From positions 124,001-188,000 of the forward strand of contig JAUSTR010000003.1 of NCBI GenBank assembly GCA_030812955.1: 64,000 nucleotides of DNA. The letters are read 5' to 3'. Source of the stretch: Bacillus alveayuensis. GTDB taxonomy: Bacteria; Bacillota; Bacilli; Bacillales; Aeribacillaceae. Below, piece by piece: positions 1-8,652 of the stretch. The notes under the pieces are model-generated. The model saw only the letters and a list, made by a program, of their open reading frames with translations. It searched no databases and was not told the DNA's origin. Position numbers and translations under genes: made by a program. Positions within the stretch are counted from its first letter, which is position 1, and each line of letters starts with the position of its first letter.

Positions 1-253
1 CCTCAGATGGTTCATTTAAAAAGGAGAGCAAATCATCATCCTGACTAAATAGTTTCATACTTTTTTCATAATGATTGAGCTGCATTGCAACATTTTGGTT
101 CATTTGTTCAACAATTGAATTTCCTAATTCTTGAGTTTCCTCCATAATGCTTTCCTGAATAATATAAGACGAAACGAAAAAGACAGATGCTAAAGAAATC
201 GTTAATAAAACCGCAAAAAAAATGGTTATTTTTACTTGAAGCTTTCGAACCAT
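1..253 (-). CDS. mcpC: Methyl-accepting chemotaxis protein, N-terminal part (McpC-like)
   Basis: This is the first 84 codons of a receptor that runs off the left edge. The protein starts MVRKLQVKITIFFAVLLTIS, a short basic segment followed by one hydrophobic membrane helix and a polar, helical extracellular stretch with many N, Q and E residues. This is the usual start of a chemotaxis receptor with an extracellular sensor domain. The ATG at 253 is preferred because AGGAG lies 9 bases upstream; an in-frame ATG at 283 has no ribosome site. A sigma-D type promoter about 150 bases upstream supports a motility gene. The symbol rests on position next to ptsI/splB, as I recall for B. subtilis mcpC. 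The signalling domain is outside the window, so a histidine kinase is not excluded. Confidence 0.6.
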   Translation of the reverse strand, partial: MVRKLQVKITIFFAVLLTISLASVFFVSSYIIQESIMEETQELGNSIVEQMNQNVAMQLNHYEKSMKLFSQDDDLLSFLNEPSE

Positions 254-401
254 TTTGTTCAACTCCTGATTTAACTGTTTCATGAATAAAATAATTTTTT
301 AAAATAACAAAAAAAGGGAAAGTTTACTGTTTTTACTCCCCATCTCTTCTCCTATTATCATAAAAAAATACAATAGGAAAATAAATTTTTTCCTATTATT
401 T

Positions 402-427
402 ATATCGGAATCATTGTAACATTTTTA
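402..427 (-). promoter_or_regulatory. Sigma-D type promoter for the chemotaxis receptor
   Basis: On the minus strand TAAA is followed by 14 bases and TCCGATAT, close to the sigma-D consensus TAAA-N15-GCCGATAT. It faces the receptor gene at 253. The leader between them holds an inverted repeat (about 373-397, TAGGAAAA against TTTTCCTA). Motif match by eye. Confidence 0.5.
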
Positions 428-457
428 AATATAATTTTAAATTTGTGTAAATCTTTC

Positions 458-567
458 TTAATCATGTATTCCCATTTTTTTGAATTTCTTCAATATTGTT
501 CATCAAGAGGATAATCTAATGCCTGAGGTTCATAATAAACGAGTTTGGGAATGAAAGGTTTTGTCAA
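458..567 (-). pseudogene. splB: Decayed N-terminus of spore photoproduct lyase (splB)
   Basis: A ribosome-site-like AGGAAGTGA precedes a TTG at 567 and a reading frame MTKPFIPKLVYYEPQALDYP that closely resembles the start of SplB, the radical SAM enzyme that repairs spore photoproduct in UV-damaged spore DNA. The frame stops after 25 residues at TGA (490). One frame over, the text continues as LKKFKKMGIHD and then stops at 458, matching the next part of SplB (KF..MGI). So a frameshift and loss of more than 300 codons, including the radical SAM motif, are visible. In B. subtilis splAB lies between ptsI and mcpC, which is exactly this position. No clear splA was found upstream. Confidence 0.65.
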
Positions 568-686
568 CAAAGGTCACTTCCTTTTTTTATTCCGCTGACT
601 GATCCTTTAATATTGGCTGTTTTGATGTTGAATGAACGATGAAAAATTTTCCTAATAAATATTAAATCCGAAAAAATCTTTTATAA

Positions 687-840
687 AAGACTCTTTTCTA
701 AAAGATTGTTGCTTTACTATTACGATAGCTTTTCGACTGTCAAGCAAGCGAAACGTTCGGACAAATGTGATTTGTCCAACCACGTGCTTTGTTCGGTTCA
801 TAGACAGTCGAAAAGCAACAAAGTTTACGAAAACAGCCTT
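687..840 (+). repeat. Family A interspersed repeat, copy A1
   Basis: Begins GACTCTTTTCTAAAAGATTG and ends CAACAAAGTTTACGAAAACAGCC. The two ends are imperfect inverted repeats (GGCTnTTTTCnnAAA...TTGTTGCTTT in family consensus). This copy lacks about 50 internal bases (the TATGTCACG...GTGAACCG block) seen in copy A4. The 8 bases on the left (TTATAAAA) and right (TTAAAAAA) differ at one position, suggesting a worn target duplication. Other copies: 32131, 51153, 60146 and 63390. Confidence 0.75.
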
Positions 841-842
841 AA

Positions 843-872
843 AAAAACAGCAAATGGAATTTTACCATTTGC
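843..872 (-). terminator. Terminator after ptsI
   Basis: CAGCAAATGG and CCATTTGCTG form a 10-bp stem with a short loop. Read on the minus strand it is followed by seven T. T-runs on both sides would allow bidirectional use. Confidence 0.8.
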
Positions 873-881
873 TGTCCTTTT

Positions 882-2597
882 TTATAAATAAAATGTATTT
901 TTCACAAATTCAACTACTTCTTCTGCTGTTCTCATGGCAAGAATTTTTTCTTTAAAACTTTCCGCTTCTTTTTTAGAAAGGTTTTTAATTTGAGAACGTG
1001 CTGGTAAAATGGATGTGGCACTCATGGAGAATTCGTCAAGTCCCAATCCTAAAAGAATAGGAATGGCGATTGGGTCGCCTGCCATTTCACCACACATCCC
1101 AACCCATTTTCCTTCTTTATGTGCAGCTTCAATCACAAATGAAATGAGTCGAATAATGGCTGGGTTGTACGGTTGGTATAAGTACGAAATACGTTCATTC
1201 ATACGATCTGCAGCCATCGTATATTGAATTAAATCGTTTGTCCCAATACTGAAGAAATCAACCTCTTTTGCAAATTGATCAGCTAAGACAGCTGTGGACG
1301 GAATTTCAACCATCATTCCAATTTCAATCTCATCGGAAACTTGAATTCCTTCCGTCATTAACTTCTCTTTTTCTTCCAACAAAATCGCTTTTGCTTGTCT
1401 AAATTCATCTAAAGTCGCAATCATAGGGAACATAATTTTCAAATTGCCATATTTACTTGCTCTAAGTAATGCTCGTAATTGTGTTCGGAACATTTCTTTC
1501 ATTTCGAGACAAAGGCGAATAGCCCGAAATCCTAAGAATGGATTCATTTCCTTTGGCAAATCTAAATAAGGAAGCTCTTTGTCTCCGCCAATGTCAAGAG
1601 TACGTACAACAACTGGCTTGCCATTCATTTTTTCTAAAACTGTTTTGTAAGCCTCAAACTGCTCATCTTCTGTTGGAAGTTGGTCTCTTCCCATGTATAA
1701 AAATTCGGTACGATATAGGCCAATGCCTTCTCCGCCATTTTCTAATACACCTTTCACATCCTCAGGTGTCCCAATATTAGCAGCAAGTTCAACGTGATGA
1801 CCGTCTTTTGAGATCGTTTCTTCATTAACAAGCTTGGCCCACTCGGCTTTTTGCTTTTCATATTCCTCTTTTTTCGCTTTATATTGTTCGATTATTTCAT
1901 TTGATGGATTGACGAATACTTTTCCATCTAAACCATCAACAATGACGAAATCGCCATTTTTAATTTGCGAAGTAGCTTCTTTTGTTCCAACGACTGCAGG
2001 AATTTCCATAGAACGAGCCATGATCGCTGAATGTGAAGTTCTTCCACCAATATCTGTTGTAAAAGCTTTGACGAATTGGCGATTTAATTGAGCCGTATCA
2101 GAAGGTGTCAAGTCGTAAGCAACGATAATGACTTCTTCTGAAACTAGGCTTGGATTTGGAATTTCAACTCCTAACAAATGTCCTATGACTCGCTTTGTAA
2201 CATCGCGAATATCAGCCGCACGCTCACTCATATATTCGTTATCCATCGATTCAAACATCGTAATAAACATATCGGCTGTTTCACGCATAGCATATTCTGC
2301 GTTAATGGATTCATTCGCTATTTTTTCTTTAACAGGATTTAAAAGCTCTGGATCGCTTAATACGAGTAAATGTGCTTCAAAGATCGCGGCTTTATCTTCA
2401 CCAAGCTGGCTTTTGGCATGATCTCTAATTTTTTCTAACTCATTTTTCGCTTGCTCGATCGCCTTTTCAAAGCGTTCGATTTCCGCTTGATAATTTGTAA
2501 TTTCATATTTGTTAACCGTTAAGTCTGGCTCTTCTAAACGGTATGCTTTTGCTATTGCAATACCGTGTGAAGCTCCTATTCCTTCTAGTTTTAGCAT
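882..2597 (-). CDS. ptsI: PTS enzyme I (phosphoenolpyruvate-protein phosphotransferase)
   Basis: Cytoplasmic enzyme that takes phosphate from phosphoenolpyruvate and passes it to HPr, the first step for all PTS sugars. The 571 residues match the usual length. The phosphorylated histidine is His189 in [13 protein letters not shown]; the C-terminal PEP-binding barrel holds the catalytic Cys motif GMCGEMAGD near residue 500. The ATG shares one base with the ptsH stop (TAATG), so translation is coupled. Last gene of glcT-ptsG-ptsH-ptsI, followed by a strong terminator. Confidence 0.97.
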   Translation of the reverse strand: MLKLEGIGASHGIAIAKAYRLEEPDLTVNKYEITNYQAEIERFEKAIEQAKNELEKIRDHAKSQLGEDKAAIFEAHLLVLSDPELLNPVKEKIANESINAEYAMRETADMFITMFESMDNEYMSERAADIRDVTKRVIGHLLGVEIPNPSLVSEEVIIVAYDLTPSDTAQLNRQFVKAFTTDIGGRTSHSAIMARSMEIPAVVGTKEATSQIKNGDFVIVDGLDGKVFVNPSNEIIEQYKAKKEEYEKQKAEWAKLVNEETISKDGHHVELAANIGTPEDVKGVLENGGEGIGLYRTEFLYMGRDQLPTEDEQFEAYKTVLEKMNGKPVVVRTLDIGGDKELPYLDLPKEMNPFLGFRAIRLCLEMKEMFRTQLRALLRASKYGNLKIMFPMIATLDEFRQAKAILLEEKEKLMTEGIQVSDEIEIGMMVEIPSTAVLADQFAKEVDFFSIGTNDLIQYTMAADRMNERISYLYQPYNPAIIRLISFVIEAAHKEGKWVGMCGEMAGDPIAIPILLGLGLDEFSMSATSILPARSQIKNLSKKEAESFKEKILAMRTAEEVVEFVKNTFYL

Positions 2598-2863
2598 TAT
2601 TCTCCTAACCCTTCTTTTTTCATTGTTTCTTCAATTGCCTTCATTGCATCATTTTCATCAGAGCCAACGGCAGTAACTTTAATTTTTGCCCCTTTGCCAA
2701 TCCCAAGTGACATGACACCCATGATCGATTTTAAGTTTACTGTTTTTCCATTGTATTCTAATTGGATGTCTGAATCGAATTTGCTCGCTGCTTGTACTAA
2801 CATCGTTGCTGGTCGAGCATGAATCCCTGTATCTGCTGTAATTAGAAATGTTCTTTCTGCCAT
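2597..2863 (-). CDS. ptsH: Phosphocarrier protein HPr
   Basis: Small cytoplasmic carrier (88 residues) that moves phosphate from enzyme I to the sugar-specific IIA domains. His15 in GIHARPAT is the catalytic site; Ser46 in NLKSIMGVM is the site for HPr kinase, whose product is the CcpA corepressor in Firmicutes. The ATG at 2863 is chosen over a TTG nine bases upstream because AAAGGGG lies at a proper distance only from the ATG. It follows ptsG by about 130 bases; an imperfect hairpin (AAAGCC/GGCTTT, about 2906-2922) in that gap could partly separate ptsG from ptsHI. Confidence 0.97.
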   Translation of the reverse strand: MAERTFLITADTGIHARPATMLVQAASKFDSDIQLEYNGKTVNLKSIMGVMSLGIGKGAKIKVTAVGSDENDAMKAIEETMKKEGLGE

Positions 2864-2993
2864 TTTAATCAAACCCCTTTTCTTTTATTTTTCCTTTAAT
2901 CTATGGAAAGCCTTTTAGGGCTTTTACAAACAAATAGAAACTATCAATACCAAGTAAAAAATATATCATTAAGATGAAAGATCTTTGAGATGG

Positions 2994-5036
2994 TTATGAT
3001 TCAATGGATATGATGTTATCTTCTCCTGCTTCCACTATGCCCTCTTTTTTGGTGATGATCGATTGACCTTCTTGTAAATTCGTAAAAACAATCGGCGTCA
3101 TAATGGAAGGTGCGTTTTCTTGAATATATTCAAGGTTTGCTTCTAATAATATTTGTCCTTTTTTCACAGTATCTCCTTCAGAAACATGAACGGTAAATCC
3201 TTCTCCTTTTAAGTTTACTGTATCAATTCCGAAGTGGATGAGTATTTCATAACCATCATGAGAATTTAAACCAATCGCATGTTTTGTTGGGAAAACATTT
3301 ATTACATTTCCATCTATTGGGGAGATGACCTTTCCTTCTTTTGGTAATATCGCAAATCCATCTCCCATCATTTTTCCTGAAAATACTTGATCAGGGACGT
3401 CTGTAATTGGATGTAATTCTCCAGTTAAAGGTGAAACAAACTCAAGGTGTTTACTTTTCTCTTCGGCTGTTTTCGATGTGTTTTGATTTTCTTTCTTTGC
3501 TGAAGCTGGCGTTTTCCCATTCATGATTTGTTGAATTTGTGTTTTCAAATTATCCGATTTTGGACCAAAAATGGCTTGAATGTTATTGCCAACTTCTAAA
3601 ACACCAGATGCACCTAATTGCTTCAAACGCTCTTTATCTACATTTTTTTGATCATGAACAGATACACGTAAACGAGTGATACAAGCATCTATGTGTGCTA
3701 TATTTTCTTTTCCACCAAGAGCTTCAAGAATATTATACGGCAAATCATTCGCTGTTTTTTCTCTCTGATCTTCTTCAGATGTTTCAATATCTTCACGGCC
3801 TGGTGTTTTTAAGTTGAATTTCCGTATCGCAAAACGGAAACCAAAATAGTAAATGACAGCAAAAACTAATCCAACTGGTATGACGAGCCACCAAGCTGTT
3901 TTACCTTGTATAACACCAAATAATAAATAGTCGATCACACCGCCTGAAAAGGTCATACCAATTTTAACATTTAATAGATGCATAATCATAAAGGATAATC
4001 CAGCGAAAATAGCATGAATGCCAAATAATACAGGTGCTACGAACAAGAAGCTAAATTCTATCGGTTCTGTAATTCCTGTTAAAAAGGATGTTAAAGCAGC
4101 AGAACCCATAATACCTGCCACAACTTTTTTATTTTCTGGTTTTGCTTCATGGTAAATAGCAAGCGCAGCTGCTGGCAGACCAAACATCATGAACGGGAAT
4201 TTACCTGTCATGAATGTACCTGCCGTTAGTTCGACACCATCTTTCAATTGCTCAAAGAAGATGCGCTGATCTCCTCGAACAATTTCTCCTGCTGCATTTA
4301 CATATGAACCAAACTCAAACCAGAAAGGAGCATAAAAAATATGGTGTAAACCAAATGGAATTAAGGAGCGTTCAATAACTCCAAAAACAAAGGCAGCTAA
4401 TGTTTTGTTCGTTTCGAGCATCCCTTCTGAGAAAGCGTTTAATCCTCCTTGAATTGGCGGCCATACAAAATACATGATGACACCTAATACAAGGGCAGAA
4501 GCTGCCGTAATAATCGGAACAAAACGTTTCCCAGCAAAAAAACCTAAATATTGTGGCAATTCTATGTTATAATATTTATTGTACATGTAGGCAGCTAAAA
4601 TCCCGATAATAATCCCACCAAAAACACCTGTTTGTAATGTCGGGATTCCTAAAACGGTTGCGAAAGCTGGGTCAGCGTTTATATCTGGCGGAAGCTGGCC
4701 TAGCCCTATTAAAATTTCACTCATTGTCACATTCATGACTAAAAAACCAATGATGGCTGCAATCCCCGCAACACCATCACCATTTGCTAATCCAATGGCA
4801 ACCCCAACGGCAAATAATAGAGCAAGATTGCTAAAAACAATTCCACCTGCTTGCTCCATAATTGCTGCGATAAATTGAACCCATTCGTTTCCAAATACAG
4901 GGACTTTATTAATGAACACTTCTTGCTGCAGCGCATTTCCAACCCCAAGTAAAATACCTGCAGCTGGCAAAATGGCTACTGGAAGCATTAATGCCCGTCC
5001 AACTTTTTGCAGGACTCCGAATAATTTTTTAAACAT
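2994..5036 (-). CDS. ptsG: Glucose-specific PTS permease EIICBA
   Basis: Membrane transporter (680 residues) that imports and phosphorylates glucose. Order is IIC (about ten hydrophobic segments, residues 10-400), IIB with the phosphorylated Cys452 in CITRLR, then IIA with His601 in IHFGIDTV. The ATG at 5036 has a very strong ribosome site (AGGAGGGGG); the frame is open 11 codons further up but without a site. The leader carries a GlcT-type antiterminator (5156-5264) and glcT lies directly upstream, as in B. subtilis. Confidence 0.96.
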   Translation of the reverse strand: MFKKLFGVLQKVGRALMLPVAILPAAGILLGVGNALQQEVFINKVPVFGNEWVQFIAAIMEQAGGIVFSNLALLFAVGVAIGLANGDGVAGIAAIIGFLVMNVTMSEILIGLGQLPPDINADPAFATVLGIPTLQTGVFGGIIIGILAAYMYNKYYNIELPQYLGFFAGKRFVPIITAASALVLGVIMYFVWPPIQGGLNAFSEGMLETNKTLAAFVFGVIERSLIPFGLHHIFYAPFWFEFGSYVNAAGEIVRGDQRIFFEQLKDGVELTAGTFMTGKFPFMMFGLPAAALAIYHEAKPENKKVVAGIMGSAALTSFLTGITEPIEFSFLFVAPVLFGIHAIFAGLSFMIMHLLNVKIGMTFSGGVIDYLLFGVIQGKTAWWLVIPVGLVFAVIYYFGFRFAIRKFNLKTPGREDIETSEEDQREKTANDLPYNILEALGGKENIAHIDACITRLRVSVHDQKNVDKERLKQLGASGVLEVGNNIQAIFGPKSDNLKTQIQQIMNGKTPASAKKENQNTSKTAEEKSKHLEFVSPLTGELHPITDVPDQVFSGKMMGDGFAILPKEGKVISPIDGNVINVFPTKHAIGLNSHDGYEILIHFGIDTVNLKGEGFTVHVSEGDTVKKGQILLEANLEYIQENAPSIMTPIVFTNLQEGQSIITKKEGIVEAGEDNIISIES

Positions 5037-5155
5037 CTTTCCCCCTCCTATTATGTTTGCATTATGCACAGAATGCGAAACCGTTTGCAGAAAGCTATAA
5101 AAGATGGTGAATGATGATCAATTCGAATCGTTTTGCCGAATTAACTTATAGCAAA

Positions 5156-5264
5156 ATAAAAAGGCATGGTGAAACAAGACAATTAGTCATAGGTAAACAT
5201 TCCCTAATAACTAAAATTTATTCGTCTTGCTCACTCATGCCTGATCGAATCAGTAACACGTAAA
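5156..5264 (-). promoter_or_regulatory. ptsG leader: GlcT antiterminator (RAT) overlapping a terminator
   Basis: On the minus strand ACGTGTTACTGATTCG followed by ATCAGGCATGAGTG (about 5231-5264) is very close to the B. subtilis ptsG RNA antiterminator as remembered. Its 3' half (GGCATGAGTGAGCAAGAC) can instead pair with GTCTTGTTTCACCATGCC further on, ending in TTTTTA at about 5156. The two folds are mutually exclusive, the standard GlcT switch. Confidence 0.85.
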
Positions 5265-5273
5265 GCAATTATT

Positions 5274-6116
5274 TTATATCGTTTTATTAGCTAAACGGTA
5301 TAAATGCATGGTTAAATAAACAGCCTCTGCATCATAAACAGGTTTCTTCAATTTCTGCTGCATAACCTTGATCATCTTCCATGCAGTATTATAGCATAAA
5401 GGATACTCATTTTTCAATAATAAAGTGATTTTTTCTGGTTCTTCAACCGCTTCACCTTTCATAACTCGTTCAATCGTATGTTGCAGGTGTCTTACAAGCC
5501 GCATGTAATTGATGCTTTCTTTATCAATGGTAATTTTCATTGAGTCTTCCACAATATTCATAAGCTCACTTATTACTTGAGAATGTTGATTCACTTCTGA
5601 TATTGATTTATTCGTTAAAGCACTATGAATATGGAGGGCTATAAACCCAATTTCCCCTTCAGGCAAACTTACATCGAGCTTTTCATTAATCATTTCAACA
5701 ACTTCTTTTGCTATCTCGTATTCTTTTGGATAAAGCGTTTTCGTTTCTGTTAAAAATGGATTTTTAATATCCATCCCTTGCTGCAGCCTTTTGATCGCAA
5801 ATGTAATATGATCTGTTAAAGCGATATGGATATGTTCATTTAGCGGTAAACCTACTTTCTCACTAATAAAATGAATTACATCATTGACCATTTCAATCAT
5901 TTCTTCATCAATAAAAGGGAGAAGCTTTTTATATTGCTCTTGTTCTTTTTCATTTTTTAAAACAAACATTTTTTCAACCGTTTCCTCTGAAACGGTATCC
6001 TCTTTCTTTTTTCCAAACCCAATTCCTTTTCCAATAACCACTACTTCTCGAAAAGAATCGTGCTTCGCAATGACGACATTATTGTTTAAAATTTTTTTTA
6101 TTATTAAGGATCCCAT
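5274..6116 (-). CDS. glcT: Transcription antiterminator GlcT (BglG family)
   Basis: RNA-binding regulator (280 residues) that stabilises the ptsG antiterminator when glucose is present. An N-terminal RNA-binding CAT domain (residues 1-60, with VVIGKGIGFGKKK) is followed by two PTS regulation domains (about 65-170 and 175-280) carrying histidines such as HIHIALTDH and ALHIHSAL that PTS proteins phosphorylate. It sits directly upstream of ptsG and its target leader. The ATG at 6116 has GGAG about 13 bases upstream, a longish gap, but no better in-frame start was found. Confidence 0.93.
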   Translation of the reverse strand: MGSLIIKKILNNNVVIAKHDSFREVVVIGKGIGFGKKKEDTVSEETVEKMFVLKNEKEQEQYKKLLPFIDEEMIEMVNDVIHFISEKVGLPLNEHIHIALTDHITFAIKRLQQGMDIKNPFLTETKTLYPKEYEIAKEVVEMINEKLDVSLPEGEIGFIALHIHSALTNKSISEVNQHSQVISELMNIVEDSMKITIDKESINYMRLVRHLQHTIERVMKGEAVEEPEKITLLLKNEYPLCYNTAWKMIKVMQQKLKKPVYDAEAVYLTMHLYRLANKTI

Positions 6117-6239
6117 ACTGAAATCCCATCTCCTTTTTGTTGAATCTCTATAATACTACAAGATTTTAGAGAAGCTGGTCAACAAATTTTGTCGTATCTT
6201 GTAGAAAATATCTTACCTCATTTTCATTAAAATGTAATA

Positions 6240-6272
6240 AAAAAATGCTTGCCAATTTGTTGACAAGCCTTC
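6240..6272 (-). terminator. Terminator upstream of glcT
   Basis: Minus-strand GGCTTGTCAACAAATTGGCAAGC folds into a short hairpin followed by a T-run (ATTTTTTTATT). It would end transcripts from the small gene at 6521-6739. Confidence 0.55.
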
Positions 6273-6338
6273 AAGACTAACGATTAAGTTCTAGGATTTT
6301 ATTTTTATCAAATCAATTAAAAGGAGAACGTTTCAAAA

Positions 6339-6416
6339 GTGGAAAAAAGTATTATGATGTCAAAAAGTATTCAAGAGGAGCTAAATAATGTTTCAACCGT
6401 TAGGCTGTTTTCGTAA
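6339..6416 (+). pseudogene. Possible truncated small gene running into a repeat
   Basis: AAAGGAG precedes a GTG about 12 bases downstream, and a 25-codon frame reads MEKSIMMSKSIQEELNNVST before entering the chimeric repeat at 6402, where it stops. The last few codons come from repeat sequence. It may be a small gene cut by repeat insertion, or no gene at all. Confidence 0.22.
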
Positions 6417-6493
6417 ACTTTGTTGCTTGCCGACTTCGGCAGAAAAGCTTGAAATAGAGCCATCTCAACTAGTTATTATAGGTTAAACAACAC
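6402..6493 (+). repeat. Chimeric repeat: family A end joined to family B end
   Basis: The left side, AGGCTGTTTTCGTAAACTTT, is the right end of family A read in reverse. After GTTGCTTG it switches to the right arm of family B (CGGCAGAAAAGCTTGAAATA, then GAGCCATCTCAACT) and ends GGTTAAACAACAC, the worn B terminus. No internal hairpins remain. It is either a recombinant of the two families or a member of a shared ancestral type. Confidence 0.6.
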
Positions 6494-6520
6494 TCCTGAT
6501 TATTTTTCTTCATTTATTAG

Positions 6521-6739
6521 CTATTTCCTTCGGTAAGTATTGTCGAATGATGAATTTTGATCCCAATATCCACTTTCAATTTTTTCTTTTATTGTCAAAA
6601 CGTAATTCTCCAGTTTCTTCGGAAGTTTTCCCTTTTCCAATTCATCCATCGTAAAATGAATGATTTGTCCGCTTTCAAAGTCCATGACTTTCACAATACG
6701 AGTTTGCTGAATGATACAGCTGTACATCACGTGATACAT
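6521..6739 (-). CDS. Small hypothetical protein (72 residues)
   Basis: Not recognised. The product is soluble and charged (ESGQIIHFTMDELEKGKLPK), with no membrane helix. An AGGTGTGAAAG lies at suitable distance before the ATG at 6739, and a terminator-like hairpin lies downstream at 6240-6272 beyond the chimeric repeat. The divergent neighbour is the WYL-like gene at 6841. The pattern of residues around HFTMDELE could be a small beta domain, but nothing firmer can be said. Confidence 0.45.
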   Translation of the reverse strand: MYHVMYSCIIQQTRIVKVMDFESGQIIHFTMDELEKGKLPKKLENYVLTIKEKIESGYWDQNSSFDNTYRRK

Positions 6740-6840
6740 CTTTCACACCTACCAAAAATTTAAATGCATTATCGAATACATGTTCGTATATAATTATAAT
6801 ATAGACGTTTGAAAAAGAAATGAACAAAGGAGAGATACGA

Positions 6841-7053
6841 ATGACTCTTCTTGAAAATAGCTTTCATGAAAAACGACCTATTGAAATAATTTATTTAGCA
6901 CAAAATGGGGAGCTTTCGCAAAGAACCATATTAGTCAAATCCATCCATTCAACCTATATCCGTGCCTATTGTTTTCAAAAAAGAAACATGCGGACTTTTC
7001 GAAAAGATTCGATCCTTTCTATTTTTTTTATGTCTCATACGAACATTCATTGA
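6841..7053 (+). CDS. Small WYL-domain-like protein
   Basis: Product of 70 residues. The pattern IEIIYLAQNGELSQRTILVKSI...YIRAYCFQKRNMRTFRKDSILS follows the small beta-barrel WYL fold (I.Y....G..S.R......I....AYC...R..R.F....I). WYL domains usually bind ligands or single-stranded DNA and act in regulators, but here no DNA-binding domain is attached. The ATG at 6841 has AAAGGAG 8 bases upstream; an ATG at 6820 has none. Followed by a terminator at 7112. Stand-alone WYL proteins of this size are common in Bacillus; the function is unknown. Confidence 0.6.
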   Translation: MTLLENSFHEKRPIEIIYLAQNGELSQRTILVKSIHSTYIRAYCFQKRNMRTFRKDSILSIFFMSHTNIH

Positions 7054-7111
7054 GTCCATACATGATTATCGACAATTCATCAAAAGTACTCGGCTCGTCG
7101 TAAAAACATTG

Positions 7112-7153
7112 AGAGCTGGCCTAATGCGTTCAAAGAGCCAGCTCTTATTTTTA
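7112..7153 (+). terminator. Terminator between the WYL-like gene and yvrJ
   Basis: GAGCTGGC and GCCAGCTC pair across a 16-base loop. On the plus strand TTATTTTT follows; the minus side is also T-rich, so it can serve both convergent genes. Confidence 0.65.
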
Positions 7154-7291
7154 CATGTCTTTCAGTTGGGACGGAAGCATTTGAATCGAGTGATTGACAG
7201 CATCAAGCTTCCCTTCAATCCGATGAAGTAAGTATAATGTTACGACAATCGGAAATCCGACATCACTTAAAAACTTTATCCACTCTTGCAC
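7151..7291 (-). CDS. yvrJ: YvrJ-family small membrane protein (46 residues)
   Basis: The frame reads MQEWIKFLSDVGFPIVVTLY then LLHRIEGKLDAVNHSIQMLP. The pattern 'GFPI.VT.YLL.RIEGKL' identifies the YvrJ family: one membrane helix followed by an amphipathic tail. The start is a GTG at 7291 with GGGAGGA 7 bases upstream. It is the third gene in a row with the DUF1659 and DUF2922 genes; these three families frequently travel together in Bacillaceae. Molecular role unknown. A hairpin at 7321-7371 lies between it and the DUF2922 gene. Confidence 0.75.
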   Translation of the reverse strand: MQEWIKFLSDVGFPIVVTLYLLHRIEGKLDAVNHSIQMLPSQLKDM

Positions 7292-7320
7292 TGTCCATTC
7301 CTCCCTTATCACATGATAAA

Positions 7321-7371
7321 GAGGCTGTCAGTGTCAGTCCGAATAACACATGACACTTATAGGACAGCCTC
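7321..7371 (-). terminator. Intercistronic hairpin between DUF2922 gene and yvrJ
   Basis: GAGGCTGTC and GACAGCCTC make a 9-bp outer stem; an inner AGTGTCA/TGACACT stem adds to it. Only a short TTTAT follows on the minus strand, so it may be a weak terminator or an RNA-processing hairpin. Confidence 0.45.
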
Positions 7372-7401
7372 CGTAGCTAAATCTTTACTCACCCTACCGG
7401 T

Positions 7402-7620
7402 TTATTGAATCGTAAACTCTGTTACTTGTCGTTCAATTACGCGAGCACCTTTCTTCGCTACATAGCGGCCGCCTTTTGATGTGAAGACATTTGCTGATAA
7501 GATCGAATCCATTGCTAATGAAATTTCCGCTTCAGTTAAAGTATCCTTTGGGTCTTCAATTGTCAGCCGCACGAGTTTTCCTTCCTCATTTAAAAACTGT
7601 AGCTCTAAAGTCTTTTCCAT
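7402..7620 (-). CDS. DUF2922 family protein
   Basis: A 72-residue soluble protein beginning MEKTLELQFLNEEGKLVRLT, with IEDPKDTLTEAEISLAMDSI and a C-terminal GARVIERQVTEF, the full pattern of DUF2922 proteins. These almost always pair with a DUF1659 protein, as here, 16 bases upstream. Biochemical role is unknown. The ATG at 7620 follows a good AGGAGTGTGAAAC ribosome site. Confidence 0.8.
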   Translation of the reverse strand: MEKTLELQFLNEEGKLVRLTIEDPKDTLTEAEISLAMDSILSANVFTSKGGRYVAKKGARVIERQVTEFTIQ

Positions 7621-7636
7621 GTTTCACACTCCTTTC

Positions 7637-7855
7637 CTATGCATTAATTTGTTGAGAGTCATTACGCTCGACATGCACTAATGTTTTCGATTGTAAACTT
7701 GCGATCGCTTGAGCCGCTGATAAAAGCTGATCTGCTGTTGCTTGTGTGTCGATGTTATTAAAATTTTTGTTTTTCAACAACGGTTTCCCTTCCTCATCCA
7801 CGCCCATTTGAAACACAAGGCGAAGTTGAGTCTCCATTAATTGAACTTCAGCCAT
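7637..7855 (-). CDS. DUF1659 family protein
   Basis: A 72-residue protein starting MAEVQLMETQLRLVFQMGVD and containing EGKPLLKNKNFNNIDTQATADQL, a DUF1659 pattern. First gene of the DUF1659-DUF2922-yvrJ set. The ATG at 7855 is preferred over a GTG three codons upstream because GGAGGTG lies at the right distance and overlaps the GTG. Function unknown; the three proteins are plausible partners because they are so often adjacent. Confidence 0.8.
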   Translation of the reverse strand: MAEVQLMETQLRLVFQMGVDEEGKPLLKNKNFNNIDTQATADQLLSAAQAIASLQSKTLVHVERNDSQQINA

Positions 7856-8040
7856 CCTCTTCACCTCCCTTCACCTATTTTTTAAAGAGAATGGAGGTAA
7901 AGAGGATCATAAAATTTAAAACTATTTTCACTGTTTAATAATCATCCTAATTTTTTTCTAATAGATTATTTATTGACGTTCTACTGGCAGACTGTTATGA
8001 TTCAAACGTAATATAGTACGAGAAAACGGAGGAAGATAAG

Positions 8041-8610
8041 TTGGAACAGTTTATACATTATTTGATTGAGTTTTTTCAAGAATGGGGAGTATTAGGATTA
8101 CTCATCGTGGCCTTCACCGAATCATCTGTTTTTATCATCCCGCCAGATGCGTTGCTGATACCACTAAGTCTTATTGAACCATCAAAAGCGATTTTATTTG
8201 CTATTTACACGACGGTTGCCTCCGTATTAGGCGGAATTGTAGGGTATTATTTAGGGAAAGGAATCGGTAAGCCTTTACTACATAAAATAACGACAGAAAA
8301 CGTCATTTCCAAAGCGGAAAATTTATACCATCAATACGGTATGGGAGCCATTATTATCGCAGGATTTACACCCATCCCCTATAAAGTGTTTACGATATTA
8401 AGCGGTGTCGTCGAAATGAAAATGTCAAGTTTTGTCATTGGTTCCTTGATCGGCAGGGGGGCTCGTTTTTTACTTGTCGCCATTGTCATTATGTTATTTG
8501 GGGAAAATGCTACAACACTTATACAAGAATATGGGTCAATCGCCACCCTTATTATCGGTTTATTGTTTATTATCGTTTTCGTCATCGTTAAACGTAAAAA
8601 AGCGTCTTAA
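8041..8610 (+). CDS. DedA/SNARE-associated family membrane protein
   Basis: An integral membrane protein of 189 residues with about five hydrophobic segments. It has the DedA pattern: an N-terminal re-entrant segment with E and P residues (FTESSVFIIPPDALLIP) and the central GFTPIPYKVFTILSGVVEM with an upstream GYYLGKGIGK. DedA proteins act as lipid scramblases or flippases in the cell membrane. The variant with FTPIPYKVF resembles the YqaA branch. It starts at a TTG at 8041 with GGAGGA about 7 bases upstream. Single gene, closed by a strong bidirectional terminator. Confidence 0.85.
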   Translation: MEQFIHYLIEFFQEWGVLGLLIVAFTESSVFIIPPDALLIPLSLIEPSKAILFAIYTTVASVLGGIVGYYLGKGIGKPLLHKITTENVISKAENLYHQYGMGAIIIAGFTPIPYKVFTILSGVVEMKMSSFVIGSLIGRGARFLLVAIVIMLFGENATTLIQEYGSIATLIIGLLFIIVFVIVKRKKAS

Positions 8611-8615
8611 AAAAG

Positions 8616-8650
8616 CAACACAAAGCCTGTTTAATTCAGGCTTTGTGTTG
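8616..8650. terminator. Bidirectional terminator between dedA-like and GNAT genes
   Basis: CAACACAAAGCCTG and CAGGCTTTGTGTTG form a perfect 14-bp stem with a TTTAATT loop. It is flanked by A and T tracts and sits between convergent genes. Confidence 0.85.
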
Positions 8651-8652
8651 TT

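Noticed and set aside
706..955. Small ORFs inside repeat A1 and across the ptsI terminator.
   Set aside because: They follow the repeat sequence and hairpin, lack ribosome sites and overlap ptsI on the other strand.
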